64,000 bases of DNA from Kitasatospora xanthocidica (lineage in GTDB: Bacteria; Actinomycetota; Actinomycetes; Streptomycetales; Streptomycetaceae), in NCBI RefSeq assembly GCF_014656195.1, contig NZ_BNBY01000004.1, positions 1 through 64,000 on the forward strand. Direction: 5' to 3'. How positions within the stretch are numbered: the stretch's first letter is position 1; each line of letters opens with the position of its first letter. The notes below the pieces were generated by a model. It made no database searches. It was not told the origin of the DNA and saw nothing but the letters and a program-made list of their open reading frames with translations. Below are positions 52,098 through 63,256 of the stretch, piece after piece. The position numbers were made by a program, and so were the translations under genes.

Positions 52098-52991
52098 ATG
52101 TACGGACCGGCACCCCCGGATGATGTGGATCATGCCGTGACCTGGGAAGCTGACGCCGTGTGGGGAACGGGATGGGACTGGGCCGCCGTCGTGGCGGCGA
52201 CGACGACGGTGGCGGGCGTCGGCTGGCTGGCCGTGGCACTGGTGCGGGCGCGGCGGCTGTACCGGGCGGCGATCGGCGAGCGCGGCTGGCTGCTGGAACG
52301 CGAGCGGGAGAGCGCCGCCCGTACCGCCGTGGACGCCGAACGGGCGCGGATCGCGGCCGAGTTGCACGACATCGTCAGCCACAACGTGAGTCTGATGGTG
52401 GTCCAGGCGGGCGCGGCGCGCGAGGTGCTGACCACCATGCCGGAGGAGGCGGCGGCGGCGATGGGCGCGGTCGAGGCGGCGGGCCGGGACACCATGACCG
52501 AACTGCGGCACCTGCTGGGCCTGCTGGCCCCGGCCGCGGACGGCAGCGAGGAGCCGGCCCCGGAGGACTTCGCCCCGCAGCCGAGCCTGGGCCGGCTGAG
52601 CCCGCTGATCGACCGGTTCTCCTTCGCCGGGCTGCCGGTGGAGGTCCGGGTCTCCGGCGAGCCGAGGCCGCTGCCCGCCGGGATCGACGTGACGGCGTAC
52701 CGGATCGTCCAGGAGGCGCTGACCAACGCGCTCAAGCACGGGGACGGGGGGACGGCGGAGGTGACGGTGCGCTACGCCGACCACTACCTGCGGGTCGAGG
52801 TGCTCAACAGCGGGCCGAGCGTGCTCTCCGGCGGGTCGGCGAGCCGGGCACCGCGCCCGGCGGACGGCGCCGGGCGCGGGCTGGTCGGCCTGCGCGAGCG
52901 CGTCGCGGTGTACGGCGGGGACCTGGACGCCCGGCGCCGGCTCGGCGGCGGCTACCGGGTCCGCGCCCGCATCCCGCTGGACCGGCCGTGA
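52098..52991 (+). CDS. Sensor histidine kinase (HisKA_3 type), short N-terminus
   Basis: 297 residues from ATG 52098; GTG 52137 is an alternative. Only one clear TM segment (AAVVAATTTVAGVGWLAVALV) is present before the coiled-coil and phosphoacceptor AAELHDIVSHNVSLMVVQAGAA with His90, so it has little or no extracellular sensor and may sense through the membrane or the associated transporter. HATPase_c: AYRIVQEALTNALKHG, GAGRGLVGLRERVAVYGG. Its TGA overlaps the GTG of the regulator. Confidence 0.93.
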   Translation: MYGPAPPDDVDHAVTWEADAVWGTGWDWAAVVAATTTVAGVGWLAVALVRARRLYRAAIGERGWLLERERESAARTAVDAERARIAAELHDIVSHNVSLMVVQAGAAREVLTTMPEEAAAAMGAVEAAGRDTMTELRHLLGLLAPAADGSEEPAPEDFAPQPSLGRLSPLIDRFSFAGLPVEVRVSGEPRPLPAGIDVTAYRIVQEALTNALKHGDGGTAEVTVRYADHYLRVEVLNSGPSVLSGGSASRAPRPADGAGRGLVGLRERVAVYGGDLDARRRLGGGYRVRARIPLDRP

Positions 52992-53761
52992 CCGGGCACC
53001 GGACAGAGCCCCCGACAGAAGAGCAGGCAGAAGACAGCGTGGAGGAGACCGTGGCACAGGAACCGGCCGAGCAGCGCCGCCCGCGAGTCGTGATCGCCGA
53101 CGACCAGGAGCTGGTCCGCACCGGCTTCCGGCTGATCCTCACCGCACGCGGCATCGACGTGGTCGCCGAGGCCGGTGACGGCGCCGAGGCGGTGGCCGCC
53201 GCCGTCCTGCACCGGCCGGACGTCGCCCTGCTGGACATCCGGATGCCCGGCATGGACGGCCTGGAGGCGGCCCGCCGGATCCTCGCCGGGGTCCCCGGGT
53301 GCCGGGTGATCATGCTGACCACCTTCGACCTCGACCACTACGTCTACGCCGCCCTGTCCGCGGGGGCCAGCGGGTTCCTGCTGAAGGACGTCACCTCGGC
53401 CCACCTCGCCGCCGCCGTACGGCTGGTGGACACCGGCGACGCCCTGCTGGCGCCCTCGATCACCCGGCGGCTGGTGGAGCGCTTCGCGGCGGGCGCCCCG
53501 CACCCGGCGGCCGGCGCGGGCGGACCGGCGCTGCACCGCGACCTCGCCCCGCTCACCCCGCGCGAGGCGGAGGTGCTCGCCCTGCTCGGCCGCGGGCTGT
53601 CGAACACCGAGCTGGCGCGCGAACTGACCCTCAGCGAGTCGACGGTGAAGACGCACGTGGCCCGGATCTTCGCCAAACTGAACCTGCGCGACCGGGCACA
53701 GGCGGTGGTGCTCGCCTATGAGACCGGACTGGTGGCGCCCGGCGGCGGCGACCGCGACTGA
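52988..53761 (+). CDS. LuxR/NarL-family response regulator
   Basis: 257 residues from GTG 52988 (GTG 53051 would be a more usual length). After an acidic Glu-rich lead, receiver domain VVIADDQELVRTGFRLIL, phosphoacceptor Asp83 in ALLDIRMPGMDG, FLLKDVTSAHL, then HTH LTPREAEVLALLGRGLSNTELARELTLSESTVKTHVARIFAKLNL. Belongs with the kinase; likely regulates the divergent ABC exporter. Confidence 0.95.
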   Translation: MTGHRTEPPTEEQAEDSVEETVAQEPAEQRRPRVVIADDQELVRTGFRLILTARGIDVVAEAGDGAEAVAAAVLHRPDVALLDIRMPGMDGLEAARRILAGVPGCRVIMLTTFDLDHYVYAALSAGASGFLLKDVTSAHLAAAVRLVDTGDALLAPSITRRLVERFAAGAPHPAAGAGGPALHRDLAPLTPREAEVLALLGRGLSNTELARELTLSESTVKTHVARIFAKLNLRDRAQAVVLAYETGLVAPGGGDRD

Positions 53762-53962
53762 TTCCCGACCCGCCGATCCCCAACCCGCCCCGGACATAAG
53801 ACCGTTCGCATGACAATCAGCCATCTCACTCATTAGAGGTAACTCCCGGTCGAATCCCCCGTTTTACCCGCCCATGGGGCAACATCTGCATGTCCGCGTC
53901 CGAACCACGAGCACCACCCCGGGCGCCCTCAACCGGCATGACGAAGACAATTGGACAGGCCC

Positions 53963-55168
53963 GTGACCACCACCGCCCCCGTGTGGGACTGCCCCTTCCA
54001 CCACACCGACGGCCTGGAGTTCGACCCCCTCCTCAAGCGGCTGCTCACCGAGGCCCCGATCGCCCGGATCCGCCTGCCGCACGGCGAGGGCGAGGCCTGG
54101 CTGGCCACCCGTTACGAGGACGTCCGGGTGGTCACCACCGACCGCCGGTTCAGCCGCGCCGCGGGCATCGGCCGCGACCTGCCGCGGATGACGCCCGCCC
54201 CGATCGCCCAGGCCGAGGCGATCAACCTGATGGACCCGCCCGCGCACAACCGGCTGCGCCGCCTGGTCGCCCAGGGCTTCACCAACCGCCAGGTCGAGCG
54301 GATGCGCCCGGCCACCCAGCGGACCGTCGACGGCTACTACGACGAGATGGCGGAGCACGGCGCCCCCGCCGACCTGATGCGCTTCCTGGCCGCCCGGCTC
54401 CCACTCACCACCATCTGCGAGCTGCTGGACATCCCCGAGGCCGACCGCCCCGAACTGCGCGGCCACGCCGTCGCGATGATGCGGATGGGCCCCGGCAGCC
54501 GGGACGGCCAGGAGGCCGCCAAGGCCGCCCTGCGCGGCTACTTCGGCGAGCTCACCGCCGCCCGCCGGGCCGCCCCGGGCGAGGACCTGATCAGCGCCCT
54601 CGCCACCGCCCGCGACGGCGACGAACTGCTGGACGCCGACGAGCTGACCGTCATGGCGATGGTCCTGCTGGTCACCGGCCACGACACCAGCACCTACCAG
54701 CTCGGCAACATCGCCTACACCCTGCTCACCCACCCCGAGCAGCTCGCGAAGCTCCGCGCCCAGCCGGACCTGCTGCCGCGCGCGCTGGAGGAGCTGCTGC
54801 GCTTCATCCCGTTCCGCCAGGGCGTCGGCATCGCCCGGGTCGCCACCGAGGACGTCGAGCTGGGCGGTGTGCTGATCCGGGCCGGCGAGGCCGTGCACGT
54901 CTCCTACCTGACCGCCAACCGCGACCCGGCGGTGTACGAGCGCCCCGACGAGCTGGACCTCGACCGCGGCGCGCCCACCCACATGGCCTTCGGGTACGGG
55001 CAGCACCACTGCCTCGGCTCGCACCTGGCCCGGATGGAGCTGCAGGTCGCCATCGGCACCCTGCTGCGGCGCTTCCCCGACCTGCGGCTGGCCGTCGACC
55101 CCGCCGAACTCGACTGGGACTCCGGCTCGATCTGGCGCTTCCCCCGCACCCTGCCGGTGGCCTGGTAG
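53963..55168 (+). CDS. Cytochrome P450, likely pigment-modifying (with RppA)
   Basis: 401 residues from GTG 53963, GACAGG upstream; a TTG at 53951 is less likely. I-helix LLVTGHDTSTYQ, ExxR EELLR, PERF-like region YERPDELDLDRG and heme loop FGYGQHHCLGSHLAR with Cys350. Soluble bacterial type. Genes for P450s next to rppA in streptomycetes (CYP158 type, P-450mel) couple flaviolin or THN units by biaryl bonds (established), which is the expected role here although the order is P450 first. Upstream 53762-53962 has only the promoter, no gene. Confidence 0.93.
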   Translation: MTTTAPVWDCPFHHTDGLEFDPLLKRLLTEAPIARIRLPHGEGEAWLATRYEDVRVVTTDRRFSRAAGIGRDLPRMTPAPIAQAEAINLMDPPAHNRLRRLVAQGFTNRQVERMRPATQRTVDGYYDEMAEHGAPADLMRFLAARLPLTTICELLDIPEADRPELRGHAVAMMRMGPGSRDGQEAAKAALRGYFGELTAARRAAPGEDLISALATARDGDELLDADELTVMAMVLLVTGHDTSTYQLGNIAYTLLTHPEQLAKLRAQPDLLPRALEELLRFIPFRQGVGIARVATEDVELGGVLIRAGEAVHVSYLTANRDPAVYERPDELDLDRGAPTHMAFGYGQHHCLGSHLARMELQVAIGTLLRRFPDLRLAVDPAELDWDSGSIWRFPRTLPVAW

Positions 55169-55186
55169 CCGTAGCCACCTCCCCCG

Positions 55187-55246
55187 CCCGCCCACGGGCC
55201 CACCCGCCGTCGGGCCACCACCCGCCCACGGGCCCACCCGCCGTCG
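55187..55246 (+). repeat. 34-bp direct repeat between P450 and rppA
   Basis: A 26-bp identical segment starting CCCGCCCACGGGCCC is at 55187-55212 and 55221-55246 (34-bp step), 18 bp after the P450 stop. CCCGCCCACGGGC can also form a small hairpin, so it could act as a weak terminator in duplicate. Confidence 0.9.
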
Positions 55247-55316
55247 CGTCGGCCGCCCGTACCGTTCCACGCATCCACCGGCCTGCGACCAGGCCCCCAG
55301 GGGAGACCCGACACCC

Positions 55317-56477
55317 ATGGCAACACTCTGCCGCCCCGCCATCGCCGTGCCCGAACACGTCATCACCCTCGACGAGACCCTCGACCTGGCCCGCACCCTG
55401 CACGCCGGCCACCCCCAACTCGGCCTGGCCCTGCGGCTGATCGAGAACACCGGGGTGCGCACCCGGCACCTGGTCCAGCCGATCGAGCGGACCCTCACCC
55501 ACCCGGGCCTCACCGTCCGCAACGAGGTGTACGAGCGCGAGGCCAAGCTCCGCGTCCCCGAGGTGATCGAACGCGCCCTCGCGCACGCCGAGTTGACCGC
55601 CCGGGACATCGACCTGATGGTCTACGTGTCCTGCACCGGCTTCATGATGCCGTCGATGACCGCCTGGCTGATCAACACCATGGGGTTCCGCTCCGACACC
55701 CGCCAGGTGCCGATCGCCCAGCTCGGCTGCGCGGCCGGCGGCGCCGCCGTCAACCGCGCGCACGACTTCTGCCGCGCCTACCCGGGCGCCAACGTGCTGA
55801 TCGTCTCCTGCGAGTTCTGCTCGCTCTGCTACCAGCCGACCGACCTCGGCGTCGGCTCGCTGCTCTCCAACGGCCTGTTCGGCGACGCGGTGGCCGCCGT
55901 GGTGATGCGCGGGCAGGGCGGGCGCGGGGTGCAGATCGAGCGCAACGGCTCGCACCTCGTCCCGGGTACCGAGAACTGGATCTCGTACGGGGTGCGGGAC
56001 ACCGGCTTCCACTTCCAGCTGGACAAGCGGGTGCCCGGCACGATGGAGATGCTCGCGCCCGCGCTGCGCGGACTGGCCGGCGAGCACGGCTGGGACGTCT
56101 CCGGGCTCGGCTTCTACATCGTGCACGCCGGCGGCCCGCGGATCCTGGACGACCTCTGCCGCTTCCTCAATCTGGAGCCGACCACCTTCCGCTACAGCCG
56201 CGCGACGCTCACCGAGCGGGGCAACATCGCCAGTGCCGTCGTCTTCGACGCCCTCGCCCGGCTGTTCGCCGACGGCGGCGTGACCGAGGGCACCACCGGA
56301 CTGATCGCGGGCTTCGGTCCGGGTATCACCGCCGAGATCTCGCTGGGGAGTTGGGTCGGCGCGCCGACCGACGTGCTGCGCCCTCGACGGCCTCGCGCCA
56401 TCTCCACTTCCGACATCGCCCTCGTCCATCCGACCGTCCCCCGCCGTTTCCCGGCCGGCACTACGATCACCGAATGA
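55317..56477 (+). CDS. rppA: 1,3,6,8-tetrahydroxynaphthalene synthase (type III PKS)
   Basis: 386 residues from ATG 55317. MATLCRPAIAVPEHVIT, ALRLIENTGVRTRHLVQPI, YVSCTGFMMPSMTAWLINTMGF, PIAQLGCAAGGAAVNRAHDF with Cys138, FYIVHAGGPRILDD (catalytic His) and RGNIASAVVFDAL (Asn) are those of RppA. Condenses five malonyl-CoA into THN, which oxidises to flaviolin and, with a P450, to polymeric brown pigment. A C-terminal tail of about 25 residues beyond SLGSW is basic and Pro/Ser-rich. ATGA overlap with the following NUDIX gene. Confidence 0.97.
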   Translation: MATLCRPAIAVPEHVITLDETLDLARTLHAGHPQLGLALRLIENTGVRTRHLVQPIERTLTHPGLTVRNEVYEREAKLRVPEVIERALAHAELTARDIDLMVYVSCTGFMMPSMTAWLINTMGFRSDTRQVPIAQLGCAAGGAAVNRAHDFCRAYPGANVLIVSCEFCSLCYQPTDLGVGSLLSNGLFGDAVAAVVMRGQGGRGVQIERNGSHLVPGTENWISYGVRDTGFHFQLDKRVPGTMEMLAPALRGLAGEHGWDVSGLGFYIVHAGGPRILDDLCRFLNLEPTTFRYSRATLTERGNIASAVVFDALARLFADGGVTEGTTGLIAGFGPGITAEISLGSWVGAPTDVLRPRRPRAISTSDIALVHPTVPRRFPAGTTITE

Positions 56478-57058
56478 CCGACACCACGGAGCGCACCGAC
56501 ACTTCTGCCAGAGCCGCCGAACTCGCCGCCCGCTTCCCGGCGTTGCACGCGCCGCAGTACTGGAGCTGGGGACGGTACGACGCGCAGTTCTCCACCGAGC
56601 TGCCGCCGGACGACCTGGTGACCAACATCCACCTGGTCGGCTTCGCCGACGGCGAGGTGGTGCTCTGCCGGGACGACCGGGACCACTGGTTCCTGCCCGG
56701 CGGCACCCGGGAGCGCGACGAGAGCGTCGCCGTCTGCCTGGAGCGCGAGCTGCGCGAGGAGGCGGGCGCCCGGCTGCTGGGTGAGCCCGGCTGGCTGGGC
56801 GCGCACCGGTGCCGGACCGACGACCCGGTGCCGTACCGGCCGTGGCAGCCGCACCCGGAGAAGGCCTGGCTGTGGGGCTGGGGCGAGGTCGTGCTGGACT
56901 CCTCGCCGACCAACCCGGCGGACGGCGAGCAGGTGGTCGAGGTGCGGGCGGTCCCGGCCGACGAGGCGCGACGGCTGCTGCTGACCGGGCACGACGCCTG
57001 GTGGGGCGAGCTGATCGAGCTGGCCGTGGAGCTGCGGCGCCGGGCCGGACTGGGCTGA
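56474..57058 (+). CDS. NUDIX hydrolase
   Basis: 194 residues. Nudix box GTRERDESVAVCLERELREEAGA fits GX5EX7REUXEEXGU with all acidic metal ligands. N-terminal part FPALHAPQYWSWGRYDAQFS and the WGWGEVVLD strand are not typical of MutT, so the substrate is unclear. Overlap ATGA with rppA ties its expression to the pigment operon, although a NUDIX enzyme has no known step there; house-cleaning of oxidised or diphosphate metabolites is a guess. Confidence 0.92.
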   Translation: MTDTTERTDTSARAAELAARFPALHAPQYWSWGRYDAQFSTELPPDDLVTNIHLVGFADGEVVLCRDDRDHWFLPGGTRERDESVAVCLERELREEAGARLLGEPGWLGAHRCRTDDPVPYRPWQPHPEKAWLWGWGEVVLDSSPTNPADGEQVVEVRAVPADEARRLLLTGHDAWWGELIELAVELRRRAGLG

Positions 57059-57154
57059 GGCCTGCCGGTCGGGTTATTCCCATCGAGCCGGAAGACCACT
57101 GGATCGGCCGAACAGCGGAGAGCGGTGTCCGTTTTACGGTGATATGACTCGGCC

Positions 57155-57583
57155 ATGGAGACCAAACTGCTGGCCGTGGACTACCCGGTACTCAACATCT
57201 TCTGGACGATGCTGGAGCTGTTCCTCTGGATCCTCTGGTTCTTCCTGCTGTTCAAGATCATCACGGACATCTTCCGCAGCCATGACCTCAGCGGCTGGGG
57301 CAAGGCCGGCTGGCTGGTCCTGGTGATCATCCTGCCGCTGATCGGCGTCCTCGCGTACCTGATCGCCCGCGGGCAGTCGATGGGCAAGCGCGACGTCGAG
57401 CAGGCCCAGCAGACCGAGGCCGCGGTCAAGGCCTACATCCGGGACGCGGCCGGGTCCGGGGCGGACACCGGTGGCGGCGGCCGCAGCCACGTCGACGACC
57501 TGGCGAGACTGGCGGACCTCAAGGAGCGGGGCGCCATCTCCGACGAGGAGTACCAGAAGGCCAAGGACAAGCTCCTGGTCTGA
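57155..57583 (+). CDS. PLDc_N/SHOCT domain membrane protein
   Basis: 142 residues. Two TM helices (ILWFFLLFKIITDIF and AGWLVLVIILPLIGVLAYLI) in the PLDc_N arrangement with the DLSGWGKAGW loop between, then a Gly-rich linker and a C-terminal SHOCT motif DDLARLADLKERGAISDEEYQKAKDKLL. Common single-copy actinobacterial envelope protein, function unknown. Confidence 0.92.
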   Translation: METKLLAVDYPVLNIFWTMLELFLWILWFFLLFKIITDIFRSHDLSGWGKAGWLVLVIILPLIGVLAYLIARGQSMGKRDVEQAQQTEAAVKAYIRDAAGSGADTGGGGRSHVDDLARLADLKERGAISDEEYQKAKDKLLV

Positions 57584-57595
57584 GGACGGACGGTC

Positions 57596-57630
57596 GCGGG
57601 GCCGGTGGACACCACGTCCACCGGCCCCGC
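57596..57630. terminator. Bidirectional terminator between SHOCT and tex
   Basis: 15-bp perfect stem, GCGGGGCCGGTGGAC (57596-57610) and GTCCACCGGCCCCGC (57616-57630), loop ACCAC, between the convergent stop codons. Confidence 0.92.
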
Positions 57631-57647
57631 CGTACGTCGGTGCCCGG

Positions 57648-60161
<2,514 letters not shown>

Positions 60162-60327
60162 GAAGCCGGTCACCTTCTCCTTCAGTGCTTTCGCCGTACG
60201 CCCTGCATTCTGGCAGGTGCCGACGACGGCGCCCGGCCGCACCCGGGACCGCCGGGCGTGGCGTGCCGGTCCGCGGCCCCAAGAAGGCTCAAGCGATGCC
60301 CAGTTGCCGCTCCCTAGGCTGGCGGGC

Positions 60328-60720
60328 ATGGACACTCTGGATGCCGCCGCCGAGTTGGAGCGGCTCGCCGCCGCCAAGTACCTGCTGTTCACCACCTACC
60401 GGAGGAACGGCACTGCGGTGGCCACCCCGGTCTGGGTCGCGCGGGACGGTGACGCGCTGGTCTTCACCACAGTCACCAAGACCGGCAAGGTCAAGCGCCT
60501 GCGCAACCGTTCGGACGTGCTGGTCGGCCCCAGCGACATCCGCGGCAACCTGCTGGGGGCGCAGGTCCCGGCCACCGCCGTGCTCGACCCGGACCGGGCG
60601 CCCGCCTACCGCAAGCTGCTCCGGCGCAAGTACGGGCTGCTGTGCGCGATCGCGCTGACGGCGAACGTGCTGCGCTTCGGCAAGGGCGGCACGGTCGGGG
60701 TGCGGGTCACCCCAGCGTGA
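60328..60720 (+). CDS. PPOX-class F420-dependent oxidoreductase
   Basis: 130 residues. ERLAAAKYLLFTTYRRNGTAVATPVWVARDGDALVFTTVTKTGKVKRLRNRSDVLVGPSDIRGNLLG is the split-barrel flavin/deazaflavin-binding pattern (Rv1155-like). Substrate unknown. TAGGCT at 60315-60320 is a -10 seven nt from the ATG, so leaderless. Its last 14 bp overlap the convergent membrane protein gene. Confidence 0.9.
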   Translation: MDTLDAAAELERLAAAKYLLFTTYRRNGTAVATPVWVARDGDALVFTTVTKTGKVKRLRNRSDVLVGPSDIRGNLLGAQVPATAVLDPDRAPAYRKLLRRKYGLLCAIALTANVLRFGKGGTVGVRVTPA

Positions 60721-61285
60721 GCGAGCCGTCGGGCCGGCCGTCGGCGGCCAGGCCGATCACCGTCGTCCGGCCGCCGTAGGTCAGCCTGACCCGGTCCGGG
60801 CCGTCCCAGGCGGCGTCGACCGTGTCGCCGTACCGGAAGTCCGCGAAGGCGAGCTGCCAGCGGCGGGTGGTCAGGCCGTTGCCCTGGTCGACGAAGACCC
60901 ACTGGGCGACGTCGAGCATCCCGGGCTGCTCCTGCCGGACGATCCGCCGGTCGGGGCGGTCGGGTGCCGGCCGCGTCGCGATGGACCGCGGGGCGTCGAG
61001 GAAGATCCACAGCGGCACCGTCGCCGCGGCCGTCAGCAGCACGCCGACGCCCAGGACCACCCGGATCCAGGCCCGCCAGGTGACGCAGTAGAGCACCACC
61101 AGCAGCACCGGCAGCGCGACGGTGCCCAGCAGCAGCGGCCGGTCGAACCAGTCGCGCAGCACCAGCAGACCGCCCTGGCGCTCGCCGTACCGCCCGACCG
61201 CGCCGAGCAGGACGAGCAGCGCCAGCACGCCCAGGGCCGCACGCAGGGCCCGGCGTTCTCCCGCCGTCTGCTGACCGATCACCAT
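60707..61285 (-). CDS. Membrane protein of unknown function
   Basis: 192 residues with three TM helices (ALGVLALLVLLGAVG, PLLLGTVALPVLLVVLYCV, VVLGVGVLLTAAATVPLWIF) and a C-terminal extracytoplasmic domain of about 85 residues (QWVFVDQGNGLTTRRWQLAFADFRYGDTVDAAW). No recognised domain. The 3' ends of this gene and the PPOX gene overlap, leaving no room for a terminator. Confidence 0.78.
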   Translation of the reverse strand: MVIGQQTAGERRALRAALGVLALLVLLGAVGRYGERQGGLLVLRDWFDRPLLLGTVALPVLLVVLYCVTWRAWIRVVLGVGVLLTAAATVPLWIFLDAPRSIATRPAPDRPDRRIVRQEQPGMLDVAQWVFVDQGNGLTTRRWQLAFADFRYGDTVDAAWDGPDRVRLTYGGRTTVIGLAADGRPDGSLTLG

Positions 61286-61359
61286 GCCGTCAGCCTATAA
61301 GTCCGCGCAGTTGGGGAATACGGCTGAACGAAAACGATCGGCGCTGTACGCTGCCGGGC

Positions 61360-62259
61360 ATGTGCGCTGCCACCCGGATGCACCCCGACGAGCCGGTGGT
61401 CGACGCGGCCCTGGTGAGACGTCTGATCTCCGCCCAGTTCCCGCAGTGGGAGCGCCTTCCGATCACCCCGGTCGGCCCCGCCGGGGCGGACAACGCGATG
61501 TTCCGGCTCGGGCCCGAACTCGCCGTCAGACTGCCCCGGGTGGAGTGGGCCGCCGGGGACGTCCGCCGCGAGCACCAGTGGCTGCCCCGGCTCGCACCGC
61601 GGCTGCCACTGCCCGTCCCCGCCCCGCTCGCGCTCGGCCGGCCCGCCGCGGGCTACCCGTGGGAATGGTCGGTGCTGCGCTGGCTCGACGGCGTCAACCC
61701 GGCCGTCGGCGTCCTGGCCGCGCCCGCCGGACTCGCCCGCGACCTGGCCGGCTTCGTCAACGCCCTGCGCGCCGCCGACCCGGCCGACGCCCCGGCCGGC
61801 CGCCGCAGCGCCCCGCTCGCCTCCCGGGACGGCGCCACCCGCGCGGCCATCGCCCAGCTCACCGGATCGATCGACACCGCCGCGGCCACCGCCCTGTGGG
61901 ACAAGGCGCTCCGCCTGCCCGACTACGCCGGCCCCCCGGTCTGGACGCACGGCGACCTCACCCCCGGCAACCTGCTGCTCACCCGGACCGGCCGGCTCGC
62001 CGCCGTCATCGACTTCGCCCTGATGGGCGTCGGGGACCCGACCGCCGACCTGATCGCCGCCTGGAACCTGCTGCCCGCCGCCGCCCGCCCCACCTACCGC
62101 GCCGCCCTCGGCGCCGACGACGCCATGTGGGCCCGCGGCCGCGCCTGGGCCTTCTCCATCGCGCTGGTGACGATCCCGTACTACCGGCACACCGACCAGG
62201 CCCTGACCGCCAACGCCCGCCACGTCGTCCGCGAGGTGCTCGCCGACCGCAGCGTCTGA
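61360..62259 (+). CDS. Aminoglycoside phosphotransferase-family kinase
   Basis: 299 residues. APH-type kinase fold: N-lobe GADNAMFRLGPELAVRLPRVEW (nucleotide-binding Lys replaced by Arg in AVRLP, as in many relatives), catalytic loop WTHGDLTPGNLLL and the metal loop VIDFALMGVGDPTADL. Could phosphorylate an aminoglycoside, other antibiotic or an endogenous alcohol; the subgroup (PAGADNAMFRLG) is widespread in actinobacteria and not clearly linked to resistance. TACGCT at 61347-61352, seven nt before the ATG, suggests a leaderless message. Confidence 0.9.
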   Translation: MCAATRMHPDEPVVDAALVRRLISAQFPQWERLPITPVGPAGADNAMFRLGPELAVRLPRVEWAAGDVRREHQWLPRLAPRLPLPVPAPLALGRPAAGYPWEWSVLRWLDGVNPAVGVLAAPAGLARDLAGFVNALRAADPADAPAGRRSAPLASRDGATRAAIAQLTGSIDTAAATALWDKALRLPDYAGPPVWTHGDLTPGNLLLTRTGRLAAVIDFALMGVGDPTADLIAAWNLLPAAARPTYRAALGADDAMWARGRAWAFSIALVTIPYYRHTDQALTANARHVVREVLADRSV

Positions 62260-62276
62260 CCGACCGCAGCGTCTAG
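62243..62276. repeat. 17-bp tandem duplication covering two convergent stops
   Basis: CCGACCGCAGCGTCTGA (62243-62259) is followed directly by CCGACCGCAGCGTCTAG (62260-62276). The first holds the end of the phosphotransferase gene (Asp-Arg-Ser-Val-TGA); the second supplies the CTA complement (62273-62275) that is the stop of the LysR gene. Confidence 0.96.
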
Positions 62277-63184
62277 CCGTTCCACGCCGGGTGTCCGTCG
62301 CCGACGGCCTCCAGCAGGCGGTGCACCAGGGGGTCGGGGTCGTCGGCGCGCCAGGCCACGGCGACCCGGGTCCGCGCGGTGCCGGGCTCGATCCGCCGGA
62401 AGGCGACGCCGCGCAGGCGGATCCGCCGGATGCTCTCCGGGGCCAGGGAGACGCCCAGACCGGCCCCGACCAGCGCGCACACCGTCTGCCACTCCACCGC
62501 GTGCTGGGCGATCGCCGGGGTGAAGCCCGCCCCGGCGCACAGCCCGGTGATCCGGTCGTACAGCTGCGGCCCCTCCTCCCGGGGCAGCAGCACGAAGGGC
62601 TCGTCCGCCAGCCGTTCGAGCCGTACGGTCCGCCGGCCCGCCAGCGGGTGGTGCGCCGGCAGCACCGCGACGAACGGCTCGGTGAGGACGGTGCGGAAGC
62701 GCAGCCGCGGCTCGTCCGCCGGGGGTTCGCGCAGCAGGCCGACGTCGACGGTCCGCTCCAGCAGCGCGGCGACCTGCGGGGCGCTGGTCATCTCGCGCAC
62801 GTCCAGGCGCACGGCGGGGCTGCGCTGCCGGAAGGTGTCCAGCAGGCCGGGCAGCACGGTCAGCGCGAGGGAGGCGGAGAACCCGATCCGCAGCCGGCCG
62901 GCCTCGCCGCTGCCGACGGCGCGGGCGGCGGCCAGCGCGTCCGCGAGGTCGGTCAGCGCCCGCCGGGCGGCGGGCAGGAGTTCGCGGCCGGCCGGGGTCA
63001 GCGCGGCGCCGCCCGGGTCGCGGCGGAACAGCGGGTGGCCGACCTTGTCCTCCAGCCGCCGGATCTGCTGGCTCAGCGGCGGCTGGGCGATGCCCAGCCG
63101 GGCGGCGGCGTGGCCGAAGTGCAGCTCCTCGGCGAGCACGACGAAGGCGTGCAGCTGCGGCAGGGGGAGTTCGGGGCGTTCCAT
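62273..63184 (-). CDS. LysR-family transcriptional regulator
   Basis: 303 residues from ATG 63184. HTH LPQLHAFVVLAEELHFGHAAARLGIAQPPLSQQIRRLEDKVGHPLFRRD (residues 8-56) and a two-lobed effector domain (LRIGFSASLALTVLPGLLDTF; DVGLLREPP; PFVAVLPAHHPLAG; GLGVSLAPES), the HFGHAAxRLGIAQPPLSQQI start being that of the CatR/BenM-like subgroup of aromatic-catabolism regulators. Divergent from the RidA gene across 72 bp; likely regulates it. Confidence 0.95.
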   Translation of the reverse strand: MERPELPLPQLHAFVVLAEELHFGHAAARLGIAQPPLSQQIRRLEDKVGHPLFRRDPGGAALTPAGRELLPAARRALTDLADALAAARAVGSGEAGRLRIGFSASLALTVLPGLLDTFRQRSPAVRLDVREMTSAPQVAALLERTVDVGLLREPPADEPRLRFRTVLTEPFVAVLPAHHPLAGRRTVRLERLADEPFVLLPREEGPQLYDRITGLCAGAGFTPAIAQHAVEWQTVCALVGAGLGVSLAPESIRRIRLRGVAFRRIEPGTARTRVAVAWRADDPDPLVHRLLEAVGDGHPAWNG

Positions 63185-63198
63185 ATCTCCAGGGATAT
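63183..63198. promoter_or_regulatory. LysR-type palindrome at the regulator start codon
   Basis: ATATC (63183-63187) and GATAT (63194-63198), six bp apart, fit the T-N11-A LysR box. The left arm overlaps the regulator's ATG, so bound protein would block its own gene. Confidence 0.6.
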
Positions 63199-63256
63199 CA
63201 GACCGTCGCACGGGAAGTGTTGGACGTATCCCCGCAGGCCACCTAGCGTTCCCGGC

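Noticed and set aside
51307-52239. Longer N-terminus for the ATPase (start 52239)
   Set aside because: The extra 73 residues are Pro/Arg-rich, overlap the divergent kinase promoter and start codon; ATG 52020 gives the normal length.
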